Counted from the stretch's first letter, positions 37,809-47,524 are shown. The stretch: 64,000 bases of DNA from Cupriavidus gilardii (GCF_013314895.1 NZ_JABTYE010000007.1:124001-188000); one strand, 5' to 3'. Translations and numbers: made by a program. The notes: generated from the letters alone by a model not told the origin.

Positions 37809-38504
37809 TCAACCGCCCGAGGCGTTGCGGGCCTCCCGCAGCAGCGCCATCACCTCCTCGTCGGTGGTCTGCTCGAAATCGGCGTAGTACGCGCCCACCG
37901 CGCCGAAGCCCTCCGGCACCCACAGCGAAACGCATTCGTCGGCCGCATCCCGCAGCGACGCGAGCCCTTCGACCGAAGCGACCGGCACCGCCGCAATGAC
38001 CCGAGCCGCCCCGGCATGGCGCGCACTTTCCAGCGCCGCGCGCATCGTCGCACCCGTCGCCACGCCATCGTCGACCATGATCACGACCCGCTCACGCATC
38101 GCCGCCACCGGCGCGCCGCCGCGATAGCGCTGCTGGCGCCGGGCGATCTCTCCCAATTGCCGGCCGCGCTCCAGTTCGAAGGCGCCGCTGTCGACCGCGC
38201 GGCGCGTCCATGCATCGTCGTTGGCCACGGTATGCGGCGGCGAGCCGGTGGCATCGCCCTCCACCACCGCCCCAAGCGCCAGTTCGGGATAGCCGGGCGC
38301 GCCAATCTTGCGCACCAGCAGGACGTCGAGCATGGCGCCCAACGCGCGGGCAACCTCGAACGCGACGGGCACGCCGCCGCGCGGCAGCGCCAGCACCAGC
38401 GGCGGCTCGGCGCCCTCGCGCCTTGCATAGCCGAGTTCACTGAGGCGACGCGCCAGATGGACGCCGGCTTCCCGGCGATCGGCGAAAAACGGCGGCAGCG
38501 GCAT
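37809..38504 (-). CDS. phosphoribosyltransferase-domain protein
   Basis: A 231-residue protein with a PRTase fold: 'LVLALPRGGVPVAFEVARAL' near residue 35 and the PRPP-binding loop VVIMVDDGVATGATM. Such stand-alone proteins are common in proteobacteria and often linked to stress or regulation; the acceptor base is not known. I start at ATG 38504 because an AGGAGG site precedes it; the longer frame begins 18 codons earlier. It is convergent with the dehydratase genes. Confidence 0.85.
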   Translation of the reverse strand: MPLPPFFADRREAGVHLARRLSELGYARREGAEPPLVLALPRGGVPVAFEVARALGAMLDVLLVRKIGAPGYPELALGAVVEGDATGSPPHTVANDDAWTRRAVDSGAFELERGRQLGEIARRQQRYRGGAPVAAMRERVVIMVDDGVATGATMRAALESARHAGAARVIAAVPVASVEGLASLRDAADECVSLWVPEGFGAVGAYYADFEQTTDEEVMALLREARNASGG

Positions 38505-38634
38505 CGCGGCCCTCCTGTCCTGTTTGGTGCTCCCCGGGGCGCTGTCATGCCGCGACAAGGCTTCGCGACGTGCACGCCCGGCGATTAACCCCGTGACGCG
38601 GTCACCCTTTTATGTCCGGCTCGACACATACCGT

Positions 38635-38668
38635 TACAATGCGAAGGTTAACAAGAACGATTCGCATT
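38635..38668 (+). promoter_or_regulatory. Fur-box and -10 element of the TonB receptor
   Basis: TACAAT (38635-38640) is followed by aacaagaacgattcgcatt (38650-38668), a Fur-like sequence with the GATTcgCAT half-site. The arrangement resembles the feoA promoter (TACAATGC then a Fur box), though spacing differs by some bases. It predicts iron repression of the receptor. Confidence 0.6.
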
Positions 38669-38780
38669 TATCGTTCGCGACCTGAGCCTCCGACCCGCAC
38701 GGATCGACGTCACGATCCGCGCCGCCGCACCGCGGCGGCATTCCGCGGGCGTTCTGAAAAAAATATAGACGGAACCGACC

Positions 38781-41015
38781 ATGCCACAGCGTGCATCTCT
38801 TCGCCGCGGCCGCCACCGCGGCCATGCCCTTCGCCTGACGACTCTCGCCCTGGGCTTGCAAGCCGCCGGCATGGTCTGGGCCCAGCAGTCCGCCCCGGGC
38901 GATGCGTCCGCACCGGCTGCCGCTCCCGCCTCCCCCGCTTCTGCCACCGCAACCGCCACGGCGGCCGGCGAATTGCCCGCGGTCACCGTGCGCGCCACCA
39001 GCGACAACGAAACGGCGACCAGCCCGGTGTTCGGCTTCGTCGCCAAGCGCAGCGCCACCGCCACCAAGACCGATACCCCGGTCATGGAGACGCCACAGTC
39101 GATCACCGTGATCACCCGCGACCGCATCGAGGCGCAAGGCGCTCAGTCCGTGCAGCAGGCGATCGGCTATACCGCGGGCGTCCACGCGGGCCTCTACGGC
39201 AACGACAATCGCGGCGACTGGGGACGATTCCGCGGCACCGATTTCACGCAATACCAGGATGGGCTGCTGAACGCGGTCGGCTTCTACAACAATGTCCGCC
39301 CCGATGTGTACGCGCTGGAGCGGATCGACGTGCTGCGCGGTCCGTCCTCGATGCTGTTCGGCCAGGGCGCGGTCGGCGGCATCCTGAACCTGGTCAGCAA
39401 GCGGCCGCAGGCCGAAGCCGCCCGCGAAATCGGCGTGCAGTTCGGCAATAACAACCGCAAGCAGGTGCAGGCCGACCTGACCGGCCCGCTCGATGCGGAT
39501 GGCAAATGGCTGTATCGACTGGTTGCGCTGGCGCGCGACAGCGACACGCATGTCGACTTCGCCCAGGACAATCGCTATCTGATTGCGCCGTCGCTGACGT
39601 ATCGGCCGAACAACGATACGTCGTTTACGCTGCTGGCCAATTTCCAGCGCGATGACAGCAATACCACTGCGGGCTTCTTCCCCTGGAGCGGGATGCTTTA
39701 CCCGAACCCGGGCGGCCTGAAGATTCGCGACAGCCTGTTCGTCAGCGAGCCGGGCTTCGACCGCTTCAAGGCGGAACAGGCGGCGATCGGCTACCAGTTC
39801 GAGCACAAGGCCAACGAGGTATTCACGTTTCGGCAGAACCTGCGGTATTCGTACAGCACGGTGGATTACCGCAGCATTTATGCGCGATTCAATGGGCCCA
39901 ACGGTGGCTGGGTTCCCGGCAGCGACAGGCTGCTGAACCGCACCGTCTATTGGGACAACCCGCGGCTCCGAACCTTCCTCGTCGACACCCAGGCCCAAGC
40001 GAACTTCAACACCGGCAGCGTGCGCCATACCTTGCTGACGGGCCTGGACTATCAGCACGCCGATATCGACGGGCGCCGAGGCATCAACGGTACCGGCAGC
40101 GCCGCGCCGATCGACATCGTCAATCCGGTCTACGGCAATTACGTCGCACCGACGCTGGCCCACGTCAATCCCACCAAGCAGATCCAGACCGGCATCTACA
40201 TGCAGGACCAGATGTCGTGGAACAAATGGCTGCTGATGGTCGGCCTGCGCTACGACTGGTCGCGCGCCTCGCAGGTGAACACGCCGGCCGGCTCGCGCGA
40301 TGACAACGAACTGACCAAGCGCGCCGGGCTGATGTATCGCTCGGACATTGGCCTGAATCCGTACATCAGCTATTCGGAATCCTTCCAGGGCGTACCCGGC
40401 AACAACCGCGCTGGCCCACTGAAGCCGCTGCGCGGCAAGCAATGGGAAGCCGGTATCAAATACCAGCCGCCCGGCAAGAATGCGATGGTGACGATGGCGG
40501 TGTTCGATATGCGCGAGAAGAACCGTCGTGCCTCCGGCATCGTCAACGGCGTGGCGGACACCGTGCAGATCGGTGAGGCCCGCACCCGCGGTTTCGAGGT
40601 CGAAGCGCTGGCGTCGCTGAACAACCGTGTCGACCTGCTCGCCAACTACACCTACCTCGACACCCGCATCCTCGCCGGCAACCCCGCCGAAGTCGACAAG
40701 CGCATCGCCAGCATTCCGAAGCATATGGCGTCGCTGTGGGGCACCTACAAGTTCAACCTGTTCGACAAGCCGGGCTTTTCGGCCGGCGCGGGCGTGCGGT
40801 ATTTCAGTTCCAGTTACGACGGCACCGACCGCAACAAGGTCAGCGGCGCCACGCTGGTCGACGCCGTGCTGGCCTACGACCACGGCCCCGTTCGCGTGGC
40901 ACTGAACGTGAACAACCTGTTCGACAAGGAATATCTGACCACCTGCCTGTCCCGCGGCGACTGCTATTTCGGCTCGCGCCGGACGGTGGTGGGGAGTGTT
41001 ACCTACCGGTTCTGA
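38781..41015 (+). CDS. TonB-dependent siderophore receptor
   Basis: A 744-residue outer-membrane receptor. The signal peptide (about 35 residues) is followed by an Ala/Thr-rich linker and a TonB-box-like 'LPAVTVRA'. The plug domain (about 85-200) has 'ETPQSITVITRDRIEAQGAQ', 'GLYGNDNRGDWGRFRG' and 'RIDVLRGPSSMLFGQG'; the 22-stranded barrel ends in 'RTVVGSVTYRF'. It belongs to the FhuA/FpvA-type ferric-siderophore group; the siderophore is unknown and no biosynthesis gene is nearby, so it probably takes up a foreign siderophore. Fur box upstream, terminator downstream. Confidence 0.94.
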   Translation: MPQRASLRRGRHRGHALRLTTLALGLQAAGMVWAQQSAPGDASAPAAAPASPASATATATAAGELPAVTVRATSDNETATSPVFGFVAKRSATATKTDTPVMETPQSITVITRDRIEAQGAQSVQQAIGYTAGVHAGLYGNDNRGDWGRFRGTDFTQYQDGLLNAVGFYNNVRPDVYALERIDVLRGPSSMLFGQGAVGGILNLVSKRPQAEAAREIGVQFGNNNRKQVQADLTGPLDADGKWLYRLVALARDSDTHVDFAQDNRYLIAPSLTYRPNNDTSFTLLANFQRDDSNTTAGFFPWSGMLYPNPGGLKIRDSLFVSEPGFDRFKAEQAAIGYQFEHKANEVFTFRQNLRYSYSTVDYRSIYARFNGPNGGWVPGSDRLLNRTVYWDNPRLRTFLVDTQAQANFNTGSVRHTLLTGLDYQHADIDGRRGINGTGSAAPIDIVNPVYGNYVAPTLAHVNPTKQIQTGIYMQDQMSWNKWLLMVGLRYDWSRASQVNTPAGSRDDNELTKRAGLMYRSDIGLNPYISYSESFQGVPGNNRAGPLKPLRGKQWEAGIKYQPPGKNAMVTMAVFDMREKNRRASGIVNGVADTVQIGEARTRGFEVEALASLNNRVDLLANYTYLDTRILAGNPAEVDKRIASIPKHMASLWGTYKFNLFDKPGFSAGAGVRYFSSSYDGTDRNKVSGATLVDAVLAYDHGPVRVALNVNNLFDKEYLTTCLSRGDCYFGSRRTVVGSVTYRF

Positions 41016-41065
41016 TCCGGGTCGGAATGATGATCGACACTTGGGCTAATGGACGAAGCCTGATT

Positions 41066-41095
41066 GCGCCGCCTTTGGGCGGCGCTTTTTTTTTT
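41066..41095 (+). terminator. intrinsic terminator after the TonB receptor
   Basis: A perfect 8-bp stem gcgccgcc/ggcggcgc with a tttg loop is followed by ten T. This is the clearest terminator in the window. Confidence 0.95.
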
Positions 41096-41262
41096 AAGCC
41101 CATCTATTCGAGTGCTCGCCAAGGCACTGTAACGCTCTTCAGTACCCGTCTCCGACACGACACTACCGAACTCTATTCGAGGTTAAGCGGCACGGATATC
41201 TTGACTTCCTGCGCAAAAAACGCAAAATTCCCGCTTATTCCAACGCCACCCGGGTCAATGAC

Positions 41263-42531
41263 ATGCTCGTCGAGTTCCGCGTCAAGAACTTCCGCAGCCT
41301 TCGTGACGAGCAGGTCCTCAGCCTTGTGGCGTCGAAGGACGCCTCTCTGGCCGACACCAACACGGTCGAATCCGGGCTCAAAGCCGCTCCCCGGCTTCTG
41401 AGCAGCGCTGTCGTTTATGGCGCAAACGCGAGCGGCAAATCCAATCTGATCAAGGCGCTGCAATACATGCGTGGCGTGGTCGTGGAATCTGCCACGGTCG
41501 TACAGCCGGGGCAAACATATGCCGTCCAGCCATTCCGCCTCGACACTGCTTCTGCCGAGGAACCGAGCGAGTTCGAGGTGACCGTCATCCTGTCCGGCGT
41601 GCGGCACCAGTACGGATTTGCCATGACGCAACAACGCATCGTCAGGGAACATCTGCTCGTCTATAAAGCCTTCAAGCCGCAGCGTTGGTTCGAGCGGCAT
41701 TACGACGCAAGCTCGGGCAAGGACGTCTACGAGTTCGGGACCGGGCTGAAGGGCTCGAAGACGCTTTGGGAAAACGCCACCCGCTCCAATGCGCTATTTC
41801 TGTCGATGGCCGCGCAGCTCAACAGCGAAGCGCTGCGGCCGCTATTCGACTGGTTTGCCAGCAGCCTGGTCCTCTTCAACGAGCAAGCGCTGCTCAACCC
41901 GCAGGTCTCGATCGAGATGCTCAAGCAGCCTGGAGGACGCAAGCGGATTTGCGATTTCCTGACTTCGGCCGACATCAGCATTGCCGACATCGAAGTCGTG
42001 ACGCGCAAGGTGCCGGGGCAGACGATGCATTTCGATGTCGCCGCCGGCAAGTCCGAGTTGCGGTACGAGGAAGTGGAACAGCAGCAATTGCGGTTCTCGC
42101 ATACCACCGGCCGCGGCACAGCCGTGTTCGATCTAATGGATGAGTCAAGCGGGACACGCAACCTGCTGTTCCTCGCCGGTCCCGTCCTGGACATTCTCGA
42201 GAAGGGTCAGACATTGGTGATCGATGAACTCGACACCAGCCTTCATACGCTTCTGGTTCGCGAATTGGTCCGAATGTTTCACCGGCCCGAGATCAATACC
42301 GGCGGCGCGCAGCTGATTTTCACGACCCACGATACCTCCCTGCTCGATGCTCCGGATCTCTTCCGACGCGATCAGATCTGGCTTGTCGAAAAGGACAACG
42401 AACAAGCCTCGAACCTGATCGCGCTCGCAGAATTCAGCCCTCGCAAGAATGAAGCGCTGGAGCGCGGATATCTGATCGGCCGATATGGCGGCATCCCGTT
42501 CGTGCGCGGCGATATCGGGCGACGTCACTGA
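41263..42531 (+). CDS. AAA-family ATPase, RloA-like (OLD/AAA15 type)
   Basis: A 422-residue ATPase of the SMC/OLD-like AAA15 group. Walker A GANASGKS is at 53-60, Walker B TLVIDELD at 317-324, and 'IFTTHDTSLLDA' follows as the sensor His motif. RloA proteins of this kind are normally encoded just before RloB, and the pair is found in defence islands and beside restriction genes. Here the next gene, overlapping by TGATG, is only a 55-residue RloB-like remnant, so the ATPase may have lost its partner. It is somewhat less GC-rich than its neighbours, suggesting transfer. Confidence 0.88.
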   Translation: MLVEFRVKNFRSLRDEQVLSLVASKDASLADTNTVESGLKAAPRLLSSAVVYGANASGKSNLIKALQYMRGVVVESATVVQPGQTYAVQPFRLDTASAEEPSEFEVTVILSGVRHQYGFAMTQQRIVREHLLVYKAFKPQRWFERHYDASSGKDVYEFGTGLKGSKTLWENATRSNALFLSMAAQLNSEALRPLFDWFASSLVLFNEQALLNPQVSIEMLKQPGGRKRICDFLTSADISIADIEVVTRKVPGQTMHFDVAAGKSELRYEEVEQQQLRFSHTTGRGTAVFDLMDESSGTRNLLFLAGPVLDILEKGQTLVIDELDTSLHTLLVRELVRMFHRPEINTGGAQLIFTTHDTSLLDAPDLFRRDQIWLVEKDNEQASNLIALAEFSPRKNEALERGYLIGRYGGIPFVRGDIGRRH

Positions 42532-42698
42532 TGGCGCGGGATCATTCGGCAAGGGTTCGCCAACGGGACCAGCTTGACGCCGCGACGCGACGGGCTGAGG
42601 AGCTGAGCCGGCGATTCACGGCCGAAATGGCGCCGGAGCCGTACACGGGCGTGGGAGAACTCGTGACACGGCTGACTACGCTTAGGGCAGCGCCTTGA
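42531..42698 (+). pseudogene. RloB-like remnant, internally deleted
   Basis: A 55-codon frame whose start overlaps the RloA-like stop (TGATG), as in intact rloAB pairs. The first dozen residues (MARDHSARVRQR) resemble the RloB N-terminus, and the last 20 (PEPYTGVGELVTRLTTLRAA) resemble its C-terminal 'PST.VH.LVE.LL' tail. The roughly 150-residue catalytic middle, a TOPRIM-like domain in this family, is absent while the frame is kept. Identification rests on these short ends and on gene order. Confidence 0.5.
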
Positions 42699-42745
42699 TC
42701 GTTGAACGGCGGACGAAGCTGAACTGAGCCTTCCGGGTCGGGATC

Positions 42746-43534
42746 TCAGGGCAAAAACGCGCCGATCTCAGCCAGGAACGCCTCGCGCAATTCCACATTG
42801 GACATATGCACCGCCGGCAGCAACACCAGCTTCGCCCCCGGAATTGCGGCCGCGATCTCTTCGCTGTGCTCGGCGCGCGTAACGGTGTCGAATTTGCCCC
42901 CAAGCACCAATGTCGGCCGTGGGATCAGCGCGAGCGTTCGACGCATGTCCATATCGCGAACCGCTGCCAGCGCGCCGGCAATACCGCGGGCGTCCGTCTT
43001 CAGCAGAACCTCCCTGAACGGCCGAATGGCCGGATCGTTCCTCTCGCGCATCTCGGCGGGAAACCAGTTGCCGAGGAACGCGTCGGCGGTCTCGCTAGGC
43101 GTCGCGGCGAGGATCGTTTGAATGCGCGGCTCCCAATCCGCGGCGGGGCCGAGGTAAGCCGCCGTATGCGCCAGCACCAGGTGGTCGATTCGCTCGGGCG
43201 CGTGAACGCCGAGCCATTGCGCGACCATGCCGCCGAGCGATAGCCCGAGGAAGTGGACGCGTTCGAGTTCGAGCGCATCCATCAGTTCCAGCGCGTCAAG
43301 CCCGAGTCGATCCAGCGAGTAGGCGCCGGCCGGCACGTCGGAGGCGCCGTGGCCGCGCATGTCGTAGCGCAGCACGCGGAAGCGTTCCAGCAAGTGTGGC
43401 ATCACGCCGTCCCACATCGACAAATCGGTCGCGATCGAATTGGACAGCATCAGCACCGGGCGGCCAGCCACACCTTCGAGCCGGTAGGCAATCCGTTGGG
43501 CGTCGCTGGTCGTGAAGGTCGAAAACGCTTGCAT
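42746..43534 (-). CDS. alpha/beta hydrolase, 3-oxoadipate enol-lactonase-like
   Basis: A 262-residue hydrolase similar to PcaD/CatD, which opens the enol-lactone in the beta-ketoadipate pathway. The nucleophile elbow GLSLGG (Ser99), a 'RYDMRGHGASDVPAG' segment and a C-terminal catalytic His243 (AVHMSNVE) are in place. No other pca or cat gene is nearby, so it may act on another lactone or ester. ATG 43534 has an aggaga site; it is divergent from a LysR gene that probably controls it. Confidence 0.85.
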   Translation of the reverse strand: MQAFSTFTTSDAQRIAYRLEGVAGRPVLMLSNSIATDLSMWDGVMPHLLERFRVLRYDMRGHGASDVPAGAYSLDRLGLDALELMDALELERVHFLGLSLGGMVAQWLGVHAPERIDHLVLAHTAAYLGPAADWEPRIQTILAATPSETADAFLGNWFPAEMRERNDPAIRPFREVLLKTDARGIAGALAAVRDMDMRRTLALIPRPTLVLGGKFDTVTRAEHSEEIAAAIPGAKLVLLPAVHMSNVELREAFLAEIGAFLP

Positions 43535-43662
43535 CTCGGTTCTCCTGGAAAGTAGTGGCCCGGCGCAGGTCGACGCCGGGGTCATCACAGGAGTCATCGT
43601 AGCGGCGGATCGAATCTGCGAAAATTACAAAGTTCTCAATATCTCTGTCACGGAATACGACA

Positions 43663-44580
43663 ATGTCCCGATTCACCCTGCAGGATCTGCAGTGCTTCGA
43701 TGCCGTGGTGCGCGAGGGAGGTTTCCAGGCCGCTGCGGCGGTTCTGCATCGAACGCATCCGGCGGTATTCGCGGCCGTCGCGCGGCTGGAGCGGCAGCTC
43801 GGGTTGGCGCTGCTCGATCGCAGCGGGTACCGGGTCACGCCGACGGAAACCGGCCGTGCCTTTCATCGGCACGCGCAGTCGCTACTGCGCGAGTTGCACG
43901 CGTTGCAGCTTCACGCCGAGCAATTGGCGATGGGAGAGGAAAGCGAACTGCGCGTGGTGATCGGCGACCTGTGTCCGCCGTCGCAGACGCTACGGCTGCT
44001 GGGCCCGTTCTTCGCGGAATACGCCGCAACGCGGCTGGACCTGCACGTCGAAGCGGTGACCGGACCGTGGGAGCGGCTGTTCGAAGGTGAGGCCGATCTG
44101 ATCGTGCATCGCGTCGATAAAAGCGATACGCGGATCGAATGGGTGGATCTGTGCAAGATCGAGCTGGTCCCGGTGGTCGCGCCCGGCTTTCTGCCGTTTC
44201 CGGTATCGCGTGCGATCCGCCCCGAGCAATTGCGCCCGCTGACGCAGTGCGTGATCCGCGACAGCGCCCGACAACCACTGGCTGTCGAGCATTTCGTCAT
44301 TGCGGGCGCGCCGCAATGCACGGTGCCCGATCCGTTGATGAAAAAGGAAATCATCCTGCAGGGAATGGCTTGGGGCCACTTGCCCCGGTTCCTCATCGAG
44401 CAGGAGCTGGCGGAAGGAAAACTGCTGTCGATCGCCGGGCGCTATCTTCCCGGCCGTGTCGAGGAACTGGTCGCCGCCCGCCGGCGCGATCGCCCGCATG
44501 GGCCTGTCGCGAACCGTCTGTGGGCGCATCTGGGCAAGGCGGCGCCGAGCTTTCGCGCGGCGCTTCGCCATGGCGGCTGA
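43663..44580 (+). CDS. LysR-family transcriptional regulator
   Basis: A 305-residue LTTR: 'LQDLQCFDAVVREGGFQAAA' and 'HRTHPAVFAAVARLERQLGL' form the DNA-binding part; the effector domain spans about 90-290. It lies 128 bases from the divergent hydrolase gene, its likely target. Residues 230-240 (FLIEQELAEGKLLSIAG) are typical of the family's second lobe. Confidence 0.92.
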   Translation: MSRFTLQDLQCFDAVVREGGFQAAAAVLHRTHPAVFAAVARLERQLGLALLDRSGYRVTPTETGRAFHRHAQSLLRELHALQLHAEQLAMGEESELRVVIGDLCPPSQTLRLLGPFFAEYAATRLDLHVEAVTGPWERLFEGEADLIVHRVDKSDTRIEWVDLCKIELVPVVAPGFLPFPVSRAIRPEQLRPLTQCVIRDSARQPLAVEHFVIAGAPQCTVPDPLMKKEIILQGMAWGHLPRFLIEQELAEGKLLSIAGRYLPGRVEELVAARRRDRPHGPVANRLWAHLGKAAPSFRAALRHGG

Positions 44581-44701
44581 GCGGGTCGGCGCATCGGGTG
44601 CGGCGGGTGCGGCGGTCTGTGCAGGCCGTCCAGCGGCTCGGTATGACGACCAGAGTGGGATAATGGCGCCTCAGCATTGCCGCGCCTTGTTCGCTATCGG
44701 A

Positions 44702-44728
44702 CAAGGCCGGCAATTTTGCTCGGCCTTG
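44702..44728 (+). promoter_or_regulatory. stem-loop in the leader of the BCCT transporter gene
   Basis: caaggccg (44702-44709) pairs with cggccttg (44721-44728), and the loop can pair further as gcaa/ttgc. It lies 30 bases before the ATG. No U run follows, so it looks like a leader structure or an RNA-binding site rather than a terminator. Confidence 0.45.
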
Positions 44729-44757
44729 CCGGGCGGCCAACATGAGGATTCTCGATC

Positions 44758-46890
44758 ATGCCAAACCACCCCGATAACACCGCCGAGCCGCCGCGTTCCG
44801 CACCTAACCCTTCTGCCGGCGATCCGTCAGCCACCGCGGACGAACGCACTTCACCGGCGCCTTCCCGAGGGTTCCGCACGACCTTCGATTTCAAGGTGAT
44901 GGTGCCCTCCATCCTGCTGATCGGCACCTTGATTGCGTTGTGCGCGCTGTTTCCCGACCGCGCCAGCGCGGTGTTCTCATCGGCACAGTCGTGGGTCACC
45001 GGACATTTCAGCTGGTTCTACACGCTGTCGGTCACCTTGTTCCTGGTATTCCTGGTACTGATCGCGGCCAGCAGCTTCGGCGACATCAAGCTGGGACCCG
45101 ACGATGCCAAGCCGGAGTTCAGCTTCGTGTCGTGGACGGCCATGCTGTTCGCCGCCGGCATGGGCATCGGCCTGATGTACTTCGGGGTCGGCGAGCCGAT
45201 GCAGCACTTCCTGAAGCCTCCGTTGGCCGAAGGCGGAACGACGGCGGCGGCCCGCGAGGCGATGCTGATGACCTTCTTCCATTGGGGTTTTCATGCGTGG
45301 GCGATTTATGGCGTGATGGGCCTGGTGCTGGCGTACTTCGGCTTTCGCTACAACCTGCCGTTGACGCTGCGGTCCGGCCTGTATCCGATCCTGCGCGGGC
45401 GGATCGATGGCGTGCTGGGCCACGCAGTCGATACCTTCGGCCTGGTGGGCACCATCGCCGGCATCGCCACCACGCTTGGCTATGGCGTGCTGCAGCTGAG
45501 CGCGGGCCTCAGCACGGTGGCTGGCTGGGAGACATCCTCGTCGACGTTCCGCGTGGGCCTGATCGTGGTGGTGATCTCGCTCGCGGGCATTTCGGCGGCA
45601 TCGGGTCTGGACAAGGGCGTGCGCCGGCTCAGCGAAATGAATCTGATACTGGCGTTCCTGCTGCTCGCCTTCGTCGCCATCAGCGGCCCTACCCAATTTC
45701 TGTTCGAGGCGCTGAGCGACAACATTGGAAACTACCTGACCAACCTCGTCGATCTGTCGTTCCGCACCTATTCGTACACGCCCACGCAAGACCCGGGCTG
45801 GTTCGGCGGCTGGACGATCCTGTATTGGGCGTGGTGGATTTCGTGGTCGCCGTTCGTCGGCATGTTCATCGCGCGCATTTCGCGCGGCCGCACCATTCGC
45901 GAGTTCGTCGTTGGCGTGCTGCTTGTGCCGACCGCGTTCAACCTGCTGTGGATGACGATATTCGGCAACAGCGCGATCTGGCTCGACACCCATGCCGCAA
46001 TGGGCGCGCTGGCGGAGTCCGCGACCAACGTCGACGCGCTGCTGTTCCGGTTCTTCGACTACCTGCCGTTGACCACGGTGCTGTCGTGGCTGACGATCGT
46101 GTTGATTACGGTCTTCTTCGTCACCTCCGCCGACTCCGGCGCCTACGTCATCGACACCATCGCTTCCCGCGGCGCACCCGGGTCCCCGGCCTGGCAACGG
46201 CTGTTCTGGGCCGCGGTACTGGGCACCACCGCCGCGGTGCTGATGGTGGCCGGCGGCCTGAAGGCCCTGCAGGCCATGACGCTGGTCGCGGCATTGCCGG
46301 TGGCGTTGATCATGCTGGCGCTGTGCTACGGGCTATGGCGCGGCCTGGTCGCCGACCGCGCCCACTACTCTCGGGACTTTGCGCCGGCGACCAATTTCTG
46401 GAGCGGTCAGCACTGGCGCAAGCGGCTGGCGCAGATCGTCCATGAACCGACCGAAAAGGACGTGCGCCAGTTCCTGCGCGAGACGGTCCTGCCGGCATTG
46501 CACGAAGTCAGCAAGGAACTGCGCCACCGCGGCGTCGAGTCCAGCGTGCATTTCGAAGAAGCGGGCGATGGTGGCGTGCGGCTGACCATTCCGGTCGATG
46601 GCCTGCGGGATTTCGTCTACGGCGTCAGGCCGGTGCGCCGCACGCTGCCGGCGTTCCTGATGCGAGAGGCGGCGGAGTCGAGCGAGCGCCGATCGCATGT
46701 GTACGAGCCCATCACCTTCTTCGAGGATGGCCGGGAGGGGTACGACATCCAGTACCTGCGCGGCGAGGAAATCATCGCCGACATCCTGCGCCAATATGAG
46801 CGCTACCTGTCGTTGAGCGCCAACCGGCGCACGCTTCTGCTCAATCGCGCTCCGGGGCATGCCGACCCCGTGGACGACGGCCGCCTCTGA
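44758..46890 (+). CDS. BCCT-family transporter (BetT-like choline/betaine)
   Basis: A 710-residue secondary transporter with 12 membrane helices from about residue 40 to 545. The family signature in helix 8 is visible: 'WTILYWAWWISWSPFVGMF' followed by 'ARISRGRTIREFV'. A long cytoplasmic C-terminal tail (about 545-710) is the mark of BetT-type choline carriers, in which it senses osmotic state. No choline oxidation genes (betAB) are next to it, so choline, betaine or carnitine cannot be separated by sequence. Confidence 0.92.
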   Translation: MPNHPDNTAEPPRSAPNPSAGDPSATADERTSPAPSRGFRTTFDFKVMVPSILLIGTLIALCALFPDRASAVFSSAQSWVTGHFSWFYTLSVTLFLVFLVLIAASSFGDIKLGPDDAKPEFSFVSWTAMLFAAGMGIGLMYFGVGEPMQHFLKPPLAEGGTTAAAREAMLMTFFHWGFHAWAIYGVMGLVLAYFGFRYNLPLTLRSGLYPILRGRIDGVLGHAVDTFGLVGTIAGIATTLGYGVLQLSAGLSTVAGWETSSSTFRVGLIVVVISLAGISAASGLDKGVRRLSEMNLILAFLLLAFVAISGPTQFLFEALSDNIGNYLTNLVDLSFRTYSYTPTQDPGWFGGWTILYWAWWISWSPFVGMFIARISRGRTIREFVVGVLLVPTAFNLLWMTIFGNSAIWLDTHAAMGALAESATNVDALLFRFFDYLPLTTVLSWLTIVLITVFFVTSADSGAYVIDTIASRGAPGSPAWQRLFWAAVLGTTAAVLMVAGGLKALQAMTLVAALPVALIMLALCYGLWRGLVADRAHYSRDFAPATNFWSGQHWRKRLAQIVHEPTEKDVRQFLRETVLPALHEVSKELRHRGVESSVHFEEAGDGGVRLTIPVDGLRDFVYGVRPVRRTLPAFLMREAAESSERRSHVYEPITFFEDGREGYDIQYLRGEEIIADILRQYERYLSLSANRRTLLLNRAPGHADPVDDGRL

Positions 46891-46909
46891 TGGCTTCGAG
46901 GAGCATGTC

Positions 46910-47524
46910 TTGCAATGGATTAGCGACCACAGCCAGTTGATCACCGCCCTGACGGGCGTCGGCACGCTGCTGGTGTGGGTCATCTATTTGCAGGTATTCG
47001 TCAGCAGTTACCGTCGACAGCTTCGCGCCACGCTGCTGATCACGCGCGGCCCCGGCGAAGGTCTCGCCGCGCGCTGCTTCGTGACCAACATGAGCGCAGG
47101 GCCGGTGTATGTGCAGAGCGTCATCGTCGAGGTCGAAGCGCCGCAGCGAACGCTGGTCATGCCGGCGACCGAGATCCACGACGCGGAACGGGACGCGCAT
47201 GCCTTGCAACGGACCAGACAGGGTCCGCTTCAACCCGCGCAGATTCGGGACATCGGCGCCTTCGATCGTCTGATCGCGCCCGCGCTTCGGGAAATCGGCG
47301 ACCGTGCCGAGGGGCTGCAGGCGAGCGAGGCGATCGAAGCCGTGACGATCACGGTGGTTGGCGTCTATGGCTCCGAAGACCTACCAATCGGTGCGCGGCG
47401 CCGCTTCGCGCTGGCGGTGTCGGGCGACAAGGTGCAACTGCATGGCGCGACCATCGAGACCGAGCAGATCAGGCGGCGAAGCGAGCGCCAATCGCTGCTG
47501 GCAGACCTTCGGCGGGATCAATAG
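46910..47524 (+). CDS. membrane-anchored protein of unknown function
   Basis: A 204-residue protein with one N-terminal membrane helix (about 12-32, TGVGTLLVWVIYLQVFVSS) and a soluble domain with beta-rich pattern ('GPVYVQSVIVEVE', 'AVTITVVGVYGSE'). I prefer the TTG start at 46910 because a gaggag site lies seven bases before it and because the protein then begins MQWISDHSQ just before the helix; an in-frame ATG at 46859, inside the BCCT gene, is the alternative. The gene follows the transporter closely and may be in its operon, but its role is unknown. Confidence 0.75.
   Translation: MQWISDHSQLITALTGVGTLLVWVIYLQVFVSSYRRQLRATLLITRGPGEGLAARCFVTNMSAGPVYVQSVIVEVEAPQRTLVMPATEIHDAERDAHALQRTRQGPLQPAQIRDIGAFDRLIAPALREIGDRAEGLQASEAIEAVTITVVGVYGSEDLPIGARRRFALAVSGDKVQLHGATIETEQIRRRSERQSLLADLRRDQ

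Noticed and set aside
38634-40883. 749-codon minus-strand frame across the TonB receptor
   Set aside because: It is the antisense shadow of the receptor, with no recognisable domain or ribosome site.
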